From an uncultured Duncaniella sp. (GTDB taxonomy: Bacteria > Bacteroidota > Bacteroidia > Bacteroidales > Muribaculaceae): DNA of 64,000 nucleotides. How positions within the stretch are numbered: position 1 is the first letter of the stretch; each line of letters starts with the position of its first letter. Made by a program: the position numbers and the translations under genes. Below the pieces are notes generated by a model that had not been told where the DNA came from, made no database searches, and saw only the letters and a list, made by a program, of their open reading frames with translations. Positions 58,390 to 64,000 of this stretch are shown here, in pieces. Location of the stretch: assembly GCF_910577345.1 (NCBI RefSeq), contig NZ_CAJTMT010000016.1:1-64000 (forward strand). Direction: 5' to 3'.

Positions 58390-59658
58390 ATGGAATTAAA
58401 AAGAGTAGTGGTGACCGGCCTCGGTGCCATCACCCCCATAGGCAACGATGTTGAGACCACATGGCTCAACGCCGTAGCCGGCAAGAGCGGCGCCGCTCCC
58501 ATCACCCATTTCGACGCCTCCAAATTCAAAACCCAGTTTGCCTGCGAGGTCAAGGACTACAATGCCAACGACCATTTCGACCGCAAGAAACTCCGTCAGC
58601 TCGACCTCTATGCACAGTATGGTATCGTCGCAGCCCGTCAGGCTGTCGCTGATTCCGGTATCGAGGATGCTGCCAATCTCGACCGCAACCGCGTCGGCGT
58701 AATCGTTGCCGCCGGTATCGGTGGCCTCCACACTTTCGAGGAGGAAGCCGGCTACTATGCTGTCAACGGTGCGGAGCAGGGTCCCAAATACAATCCCTTC
58801 TTCATCCCCAAGATGATTGCCGACATCGCTTCGGGCCACATCTCCATGGAATATAACTTCCACGGTCCCAACTTCGGCGTGGTTTCGGCTTGCGCTTCGT
58901 CAAACAACGCTATCATCGACGCTTTCAACCTCATCCGTCTCGGCAAGGCCGATGCTATCGTGACCGGTGGCGCCGAGGCTGCAATCTATCCCGCAGGTGT
59001 GGGCGGCTTCAACTCGATGCACGCTCTCTCGACCCGCAACGATTCTCCCGAGACTGCTTCGCGTCCCTTCAGCAAGTCGCGCGACGGTTTCGTGATGGGC
59101 GAGGGTTCTGTTGTCCTCGTGCTTGAGGAACTCGAACATGCCAAGGCCCGCGGTGCCAAGATTTATGCTGAGGTAGCCGGTGGCGGTATGAGCGCCGACG
59201 CTTACCACCTCACCGCAACACATCCCGACGGTCTCGGTGCGAAGCTCTCCATGAGCAACGCTCTTGAGGATGCAGGCATGACTCCCGCTGACATCGACTA
59301 TATCAACGTACACGGCACTTCGACTCCCGTGGGCGACATCTCTGAGGTGAAGGCTATCGTCGAACTTTTCGGCGACCAGGCCCACAAGCTCAACATCAGC
59401 TCCACCAAGTCGATGACCGGTCACCTCCTCGGTGCCACCGGTGCCCTCGAAGCAATGTTCTCTGTTCTTGCCTGCAAGAACGACATCGTTCCCCCGACCA
59501 TCAACCACGAGGAAGGCGATGAGGATGAGAACATCGACTATACCCTCAACTTCACATTCAACAAGGCAGAGAACCGCCCTGTGCGCGCAGCCCTCTCGAA
59601 TTCATTCGGTTTCGGCGGCCACAATGCGACTGTCATCGTGAAGAAGTACGAGGAATAA
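58390..59658 (+). CDS. fabF: 3-oxoacyl-ACP synthase II
   Basis: FabF condenses malonyl-ACP with acyl-ACP to elongate fatty acids. From ATG 58390 the protein has 422 residues and begins MELKRVVVTGLGAITPIG, the family start; the 46 codons upstream in frame are unrelated. The catalytic triad is visible: Cys168 in VVSACASSNNAI, His in NVHGTSTPVGD, and His in MTGHLLGATGA. It lies downstream of acpP in the conserved acpP-fabF order and is closed by a terminator. Confidence 0.96.
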   Translation: MELKRVVVTGLGAITPIGNDVETTWLNAVAGKSGAAPITHFDASKFKTQFACEVKDYNANDHFDRKKLRQLDLYAQYGIVAARQAVADSGIEDAANLDRNRVGVIVAAGIGGLHTFEEEAGYYAVNGAEQGPKYNPFFIPKMIADIASGHISMEYNFHGPNFGVVSACASSNNAIIDAFNLIRLGKADAIVTGGAEAAIYPAGVGGFNSMHALSTRNDSPETASRPFSKSRDGFVMGEGSVVLVLEELEHAKARGAKIYAEVAGGGMSADAYHLTATHPDGLGAKLSMSNALEDAGMTPADIDYINVHGTSTPVGDISEVKAIVELFGDQAHKLNISSTKSMTGHLLGATGALEAMFSVLACKNDIVPPTINHEEGDEDENIDYTLNFTFNKAENRPVRAALSNSFGFGGHNATVIVKKYEE

Positions 59659-59700
59659 TCCGCTTCCCCGCAGATTTCTCAAAACAAAGCCATAGCCACC

Positions 59701-59745
59701 GGAAGGTGTTCGGAATTAATGTTGATTCCGAGCGCCTTCCTTTTG
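59701..59745 (+). terminator. Terminator of acpP-fabF
   Basis: A long stem GGAAGG...TCGGAAT / ATTCCGA...CCTTCC with small internal bulges is followed by TTTTGG, 42 nt after the fabF stop. Confidence 0.75.
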
Positions 59746-59752
59746 GTTTGCT

Positions 59753-59970
59753 CAATCCGAAAATCCGGTTTATAGGCGGATGAAGAGAGATACAAACGAA
59801 CAGAAGAGACAAAAGTCACAGAAGAGTAATTTACGGTTCAATCCGCAAATCCGGTTCATGTATGATGAAAAGAGATACAAAAGAACAGAATAAACAAAAG
59901 TAACAAAAGTATAATTTGCTGAAATTAATCCTTTTGTATCTTCTGACCTTCTGTCTTTCTGTACCCTTTC
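59753..59970. repeat. 3'-flank palindrome family, copy with duplicated left arm
   Basis: Two direct copies of about 80 bp (59753-59832 and 59839-59917) each start CAATCCG(A/C)AAATCCGGTT and contain GAGATACAAA and GAACAGAA. Only one right arm follows (59930-59970, ending TCTGTACCCTTT). It lies downstream of the fabF terminator. Confidence 0.75.
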
Positions 59971-60131
59971 AGATTTTGACGGATTTAATGCACCGTAATT
60001 ACGGCTTGTACCATTTGATCCGTTTTCTTCGTGATTGTCTTGGCGGAAGAGCTTGTCAGGGCGGTTGGAGAGGGGCAGATTGGAATTTGAGCTTAAAAAG
60101 TGGTTTTGAATTCTAAAAATAGTGAAAATCT

Positions 60132-60163
60132 TTTGGTTAAGCGGGAATAAATTCTTAACTTTG
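60132..60163 (+). promoter_or_regulatory. Promoter of rpmB-rpmG-DUF4295
   Basis: TTTG at 60132-60135 and TAACTTTG at 60156-60163 are 20 bp apart. The leader is about 135 nt and contains a short reading frame. Confidence 0.8.
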
Positions 60164-60187
60164 CAGCCGAGTTTTGTGGCACATCCT

Positions 60188-60268
60188 ATGAAAAAGGCTT
60201 TGAATGATGCACTTAGCCTTGATATGAGAAAGGAGATGGCGGCCACAAGGCGCTGTGACTTAAATTAA
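60188..60268 (+). CDS. Possible 26-codon leader peptide upstream of rpmB
   Basis: An ATG frame in the rpmB leader starts MKKALNDALSL and ends RRCDLN, with stop TAA 33 nt before rpmB. It also contains the pairing segments AAGGCT / AGCCTT. It could be a translated leader acting in attenuation-like control, or simply a structured leader; coding status is uncertain. Confidence 0.3.
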   Translation: MKKALNDALSLDMRKEMAATRRCDLN

Positions 60269-60301
60269 TAGTTAAACAAAAAGAGATAAAAACCAACAGC
60301 C

Positions 60302-60562
60302 ATGTCAAAAATTTGTCAGATCACAGGCAAGAAAGCAATGGTGGGCAATAATGTGTCGCACTCAAAGCGTCGCACTAAGCGCAAGTTTGATGTCAATCTC
60401 TTCAACAAGAAATTCTTCTGGGTTGAGGAGCAAGCTTGGATCACCCTTACCATTTCCGCCGCAGGCCTTCGCACCATCAACAAGAAGGGTCTCGATGCTG
60501 CTATCAAAGAAGCAGCCGCAAAGGGTTATATAACTGAAATCAAGTACTTAGACATTTTATAA
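60302..60562 (+). CDS. rpmB: 50S ribosomal protein bL28
   Basis: The 86-residue basic protein starts MSKICQITGKKAMVGNNVSHSKRRTKRKF, the bL28 signature, and has the expected length for Bacteroidetes. It is the first gene of rpmB-rpmG-DUF4295, with 4 nt to rpmG. Only one of the bL28 cysteines (Cys5) is present, so it is a zinc-free type. Confidence 0.97.
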   Translation: MSKICQITGKKAMVGNNVSHSKRRTKRKFDVNLFNKKFFWVEEQAWITLTISAAGLRTINKKGLDAAIKEAAAKGYITEIKYLDIL

Positions 60563-60566
60563 GAAG

Positions 60567-60755
60567 ATGGCAAAGAAAGCTAAAGGAAATCGCGTTCAGG
60601 TCATCCTCGAATGCACTGAACACAAGGCATCAGGTATGCCCGGCACTTCTCGTTACATCACAACGAAGAACCGCAAAAACACCACCGAGCGTCTGGAGTT
60701 GAAGAAATACAACCCCATCCTCAAGAAAGTTACCGTTCACAAAGAAATTAAATAA
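60567..60755 (+). CDS. rpmG: 50S ribosomal protein bL33
   Basis: The 62-residue protein starts MAKKAKGNRVQVILECTEHK and ends LKKYNPILKKVTVHKEIK. The paired cysteines of zinc-type bL33 are lacking (only Cys16 is present), so it is a zinc-independent form. It lies between rpmB and the DUF4295 gene. Confidence 0.97.
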   Translation: MAKKAKGNRVQVILECTEHKASGMPGTSRYITTKNRKNTTERLELKKYNPILKKVTVHKEIK

Positions 60756-60766
60756 TTCACTGACTC

Positions 60767-60916
60767 ATGGCAAAGAAAACCGTTGCATCTCTGCAAAAAG
60801 GCGAAGGCCGCACCTATAGCAAGGTCATCAAGGTCGTTAAGTCGGCGAAGACCGGTGCCTACACCTTCCAGGAACAGATGGTTCCCAACGACGCTGTCAA
60901 GGATGTTCTTAAGTAA
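60767..60916 (+). CDS. DUF4295 small ribosome-associated-type protein
   Basis: The 49-residue basic protein reads MAKKTVASLQKGEGRTYSKV at its start and ends VPNDAVKDVLK. It is the DUF4295 family, found in Bacteroidetes directly after rpmB-rpmG, as here (11 nt gap). Size, charge and operon position point to a ribosomal or ribosome-assembly role specific to this phylum. It is easily missed because of its length. Confidence 0.88.
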   Translation: MAKKTVASLQKGEGRTYSKVIKVVKSAKTGAYTFQEQMVPNDAVKDVLK

Positions 60917-60953
60917 TAAGACCCTCCAAGGACACTTCGGAAACGAAAATATA

Positions 60954-60995
60954 CCCCGGACTGACATCAGCATGTCGGTTCCGGGGCTTTTCGTA
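60954..60995 (+). terminator. Terminator of the rpmB operon
   Basis: A stem of CCCCGGA plus CTGACAT pairs with ATGTCGG plus TCCGGGG around a CAGC loop and is followed by CTTTTCG. It lies 37 nt after the DUF4295 stop. Confidence 0.75.
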
Positions 60996-61258
60996 TCTGT
61001 AAGGCTTTGAAATGACGGCATAAGCGTGGGTGACAAACAAAAACGGGCGGATTTGTGTTGTGTAACATAACCGTATGGCAGATTTCCAAAACATCTTCCA
61101 ATTTTTCGGCGCAAAGTTTGCTTTTGTCGGAATAAAAGCATAAATTCGTGACTTGATAACAACGACCCCGCGCACAACAGTATGTCTCTCCAACCTGACG
61201 GAGCCGATCAATTCTAATATCATAACAGAAATCTAACAATCAATAATATTACCCTTAC
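60996..61258. other. Leader region of the glycogen genes
   Basis: I see no gene and no clear TAnnTTTG promoter in this stretch. A 22-codon ATG frame at about 61074 is too short to support. The promoter of the debranching enzyme gene must be here or of a different type. Confidence 0.4.
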
Positions 61259-63193
61259 ATGAGCTATCTTAAATTTGATAAAAACCTCATGATTAACCTG
61301 GAGCAGTCACTCCCCAAGGAGATGCTCCGCACTAATCAGTCCGGCGCTTATCACTGCACGACGATAGTTGACTGCAACACCCGCAAGCAGCATGGCCTCC
61401 TTGTGGTCCCTGTGCCCGAGCTGGGGAATTCGTGGCACGTCATGCTTTCGTCGCTCGACCTTACGGTATATCAGCACGGAGCTCCCTTCAATCTGGCTCT
61501 CCACCGCTACAGGGGCGGAGTCATGAGCCCGAACGGCCACAAATATATCCGTGAGTTCGACTGTGAGAGTGTCCCGCGAACCACTTATCGTGTCGGTGGA
61601 GTCATTCTGACAAAGGAAAAAATTTTCATCTCCAACGAGAACCGAATCCTTATCCGCTACACCCTTGTCGAAGCCCATTCGCCGACGACACTTCGTTTCC
61701 GTCCGGTGCTTGCCTTCCGTGACGCCAACGAGCTTTGTGTGGCCAATGATGCGCTCGACCCCACCATCCCTGAAATCAAGAACGGTGTGTCGGCCTGCCT
61801 CTATCCCGGCTATCCCCGTCTGTTCATGCAGTTCAGCCACAAGCCGACCTGGACCTATGAGCCCAACTGGTACAACGGCTTCGAATATGTCAAGGACCTT
61901 GAGCGCGGAGTCCCCTACTGCGAGGACCTCTGGGTGCCCGGCTACTTTGAAGTGCCCATCAAGAAGGGCGAGTCGGTCATCTTCTCGGCCGGTCTGAGCG
62001 AGGTGTCGCCCCGTTCGCTTGCAAAGATGTATGAGAACGAGATTGCCCAGCGCACCTGCCGCACATCTTTCTTCAACTGTCTGAAGAACGCCGTGAAGCA
62101 GTGTTATCTCAACGAGAAGGACGGCATGTATCTCCTCTCCGGCTATCCCTGGGGAAAGATTCTTGCCCGCAACACATTCATGGCTCTTCCCGGTGCGACA
62201 ATCGCCATCAACCACCGTCAGGATTTCGAACGAATCGCCGAGACAGCCATCAAGGCACTTCGCCATTTCATGTCGACAGGCGAAAACGACAAACGCATCG
62301 CAGGCATCGACCTGCCCGACGTTCCTCTGTGGGCCGTGTGGGCATTGCAGCAGTATGCCAAGGCCTACGGCCGCGATGACGCGAAGGAGAAGTATCTCCC
62401 CATCGTCCGTGAAATCCTCAACTACATACTCGCTCAGAAGCATCCGCTCCTGAAGGTCGACGACAACGGTATGGTCGTCACCGAAGGCACTGACAAACCT
62501 ATGTCGTGGATGAACGCCTCGCTCGGTGGCCGTCCCATCGTGGCGCGCACAGGTCTGCTCGTCGAGTTCAACGCCCTCTGGTATAACGCCCTCATCTTTG
62601 CCTCCAAGCTTTCTGAAGGCACTCCCGATGAAGAGAAATTCCGCGAGGCAGCCGAGAAGATGGCGGAACCGTTCATCAATACCTTCCTCAACGACTACGG
62701 TTATCTCTACGATTATGTCAACGGCACATACGCCGACCCGTCGGTGCGCCCCAACATGGCGATCGCCATCGGTCTGGACTACTCGCCGCTTGACCGCCGT
62801 CAGCGCAAGAAGGTGCTCGACATCGTCACCCGCGAACTTCTCACCCCGAAGGGTCTGCGCACCCTCTCGCCGAAGAGCTACGGCTATCGTCCCTGCTACC
62901 TCGGTTCGCCCGAGGAGCGTGAGATGGCCCTCCACAACGGCCCCTCGCGTCCGTGGCTCATGGGCTTCTACTCGGATGCCTATCTGAAGGTGTTCGGCAT
63001 GAGCGGTGTCAGCTACATTGACCGTATGCTCATCGGTTTCGAAGATGAGATGACCAACGGCTGCATCGGTTCGCTCTCGCAGCTCTACGATGCCAACCCG
63101 CCCTTCACCGGCCGAGGTGCAATCAGCCATGTGACAAACGTGGCCGAAGTGCTCCGCACACTGACTACACTTAAGAAATTCATAATGGACTAA
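61259..63193 (+). CDS. Glycogen debranching enzyme (GH133-type amylo-alpha-1,6-glucosidase)
   Basis: The 644-residue protein has an N-terminal beta-sandwich domain (about 1-260; GAYHCTTIVDCNTRKQHGLLVVPVPELG opening) and a C-terminal (alpha/alpha)6 barrel with the GH133 pattern GYPWGKILARNTFMALPG, GIDLPDVPLWAVWALQQY, TDKPMSWMNASLGGRPIVARTG and NGPSRPWLMGFYSDAYLKVFG. It removes alpha-1,6 branches from glycogen. In Bacteroides-type genomes it forms an operon with the next gene, a glycogen synthase-like glycosyltransferase. The intergenic gap is 13 nt. Confidence 0.93.
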   Translation: MSYLKFDKNLMINLEQSLPKEMLRTNQSGAYHCTTIVDCNTRKQHGLLVVPVPELGNSWHVMLSSLDLTVYQHGAPFNLALHRYRGGVMSPNGHKYIREFDCESVPRTTYRVGGVILTKEKIFISNENRILIRYTLVEAHSPTTLRFRPVLAFRDANELCVANDALDPTIPEIKNGVSACLYPGYPRLFMQFSHKPTWTYEPNWYNGFEYVKDLERGVPYCEDLWVPGYFEVPIKKGESVIFSAGLSEVSPRSLAKMYENEIAQRTCRTSFFNCLKNAVKQCYLNEKDGMYLLSGYPWGKILARNTFMALPGATIAINHRQDFERIAETAIKALRHFMSTGENDKRIAGIDLPDVPLWAVWALQQYAKAYGRDDAKEKYLPIVREILNYILAQKHPLLKVDDNGMVVTEGTDKPMSWMNASLGGRPIVARTGLLVEFNALWYNALIFASKLSEGTPDEEKFREAAEKMAEPFINTFLNDYGYLYDYVNGTYADPSVRPNMAIAIGLDYSPLDRRQRKKVLDIVTRELLTPKGLRTLSPKSYGYRPCYLGSPEEREMALHNGPSRPWLMGFYSDAYLKVFGMSGVSYIDRMLIGFEDEMTNGCIGSLSQLYDANPPFTGRGAISHVTNVAEVLRTLTTLKKFIMD

Positions 63194-63206
63194 TCTTCAC
63201 ACCCCC

Positions 63207-64000
63207 ATGAAAGCTTTAATGTTCGGGTGGGAATTTCCCCCTCACATCCTCGGCGGTCTCGGTACTGCCAGCTACGGTCTCACTAAGGGTATGTGGGAGT
63301 GTGGCGATATGGACATCACTTTTGTCATACCCAAGCCTTTCGGCGACGAAGAGAAACACTTCGCCAACATCATCGGCATGTCGCAGGTGCCCATCGTGTG
63401 GCGCGACGTGAACCGTGACTATGTTCAGGACCGCATCGGAAATGTCATGAATCCTGACTTCTATTTCCGTCTGCGCGACCATATCTATGCCGATTTCAAC
63501 TACATGCGCACCAACGATCTTGGTTGTATCGAGTTTTCAGGCCGCTACCCCGACAACCTTATCGAGGAAATCAACAACTACTCGATCTGTGCAGGTGTCG
63601 TGGCCCGCACCGTTGATTTCGACGTTATCCACTCACACGACTGGCTCACCTATCCCGCCGGCATTCATGCCAAGCAGGTTTCAGGCAAGCCACTCGTCAT
63701 CCACGTCCACGCTACGGAGTTTGACCGTTCACGAGGGAAACCCAATCCCACCGTGTTTGGCATCGAGAAGGACGGCATGAACCACGCAGACCACATCATC
63801 ACCGTGTCCAACCTCACACGCGACACCGTCATCAACAACTACGGCATAGATCCCGCCAAGGTGACCACTGTCCACAATGCGGTCACTCCGCTTACTCCCG
63901 AGCAGCTTAATGTCCCGGAACATAAGTCGAAGGACAAGGTCGTGACCTTCCTCGGACGTATCACCATGCAGAAGGGCCCCGAATACTTTGTCGAGGCGGC
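63207..64000 (+). CDS. Glycogen synthase-like glycosyltransferase (partial, runs off the window)
   Basis: The reading frame opens at ATG 63207 and stays open to the end (264 codons seen). The start MKALMFGWEFPPHILGGLGTASYGLTKGM is the ADP/UDP-glucose glycosyltransferase opening, with the GGLG loop that binds the sugar nucleotide. DVIHSHDWLTYPAG and VIHVHATEFDRS follow, and the C-terminal GT-B half begins at VVTFLGRITMQKGPEYFVEA. This fits GT4/GT5 enzymes that elongate glycogen. It is co-transcribed with the debranching enzyme. Confidence 0.92.
   Translation, partial: MKALMFGWEFPPHILGGLGTASYGLTKGMWECGDMDITFVIPKPFGDEEKHFANIIGMSQVPIVWRDVNRDYVQDRIGNVMNPDFYFRLRDHIYADFNYMRTNDLGCIEFSGRYPDNLIEEINNYSICAGVVARTVDFDVIHSHDWLTYPAGIHAKQVSGKPLVIHVHATEFDRSRGKPNPTVFGIEKDGMNHADHIITVSNLTRDTVINNYGIDPAKVTTVHNAVTPLTPEQLNVPEHKSKDKVVTFLGRITMQKGPEYFVEA

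Noticed and set aside
61307..63130. A 607-codon open frame on the minus strand opposite the debranching enzyme gene
   Set aside because: It is the mirror of a codon-biased GC-rich gene; its protein has no domain pattern, while the plus strand encodes a full GH133 enzyme.

Overview
The window looks like chromosome from a gut-type Bacteroidales bacterium; I infer Muribaculaceae or a close relative. The grounds are: a fused lpxC-fabZ gene between lpxD and lpxA; many promoters of the Bacteroidetes form (TTTG, 19-21 bp, TAnnTTTG) with no usable Shine-Dalgarno sequences; lineage markers such as DUF4492 next to cydAB, a DUF4295 gene after rpmB-rpmG, gldE-gldD, DUF3127 and a type IX secretion-like C-terminal tail. 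Most of the window is housekeeping DNA of medium to high GC. One AT-rich accessory stretch (about 6.9-10.8 kb) and a few single defence-like or toxin-antitoxin-like genes interrupt it.

Layout. 0.3-3.6 kb: lipid A operon lpxD, lpxC/fabZ, lpxA. 3.7-6.9 kb: a secreted endonuclease I-like protein with a coupled lipoprotein, smpB, a membrane protein and a DUF3791 gene. 7.0-10.8 kb: AT-rich island (DUF2971-like protein, BspA-like lipoprotein, large surface protein with Ig-like domains). 10.9-11.5 kb: a cluster of TGTTRATAA motifs, tRNA-Met and rpsU. 11.6-20 kb: a repeat element, a glycosidase-like lipoprotein with a phosphoesterase, a porin, an ECF sigma/anti-sigma pair and an Abi-like gene between direct repeats. 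20-25.4 kb: DUF3127 and LexA-like regulator (divergent), gldE-gldD-PPTase, EamA transporter and Lrp regulator (divergent). 25.5-28.7 kb: membrane protein, ECF sigma factor and outer-membrane barrel. 28.9-38 kb (mostly minus): pdxB, purD, an RlmL-like methyltransferase, cysE, a channel protein and an abundant OmpA/TPR lipoprotein. 38-49.4 kb: speA-truA, glsA, orphan MNT protein, AspT-like transporter, prfB with programmed frameshift, Na+/alanine symporter, phosphoglucomutase. 49.9-57.6 kb: thioredoxin-like lipoprotein, cytochrome bd operon, toxin-antitoxin pair, M18 aminopeptidase, DUF3298 lipoprotein. 57.9-64 kb: acpP-fabF, rpmB-rpmG-DUF4295, and glycogen debranching enzyme plus glycogen synthase-like glycosyltransferase (cut by the window end).

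The most unusual signal is between the genes. At least seven long imperfect palindromes with shared arm sequence (core like AGGTCAGAAG / CTTCTGACCT, ends like GGTACA / TGTACC) are present; six of them begin about 28-53 nt after a stop codon and the seventh follows an intrinsic terminator. A second family (TGTAGGGACGC / GCGTCCCTACA) and a third class of tandem nine-base repeats occupy similar 3'-flanking positions. These look like mobile or copy-spreading 3'-end elements. No phage, integrase, transposase or CRISPR array was seen.
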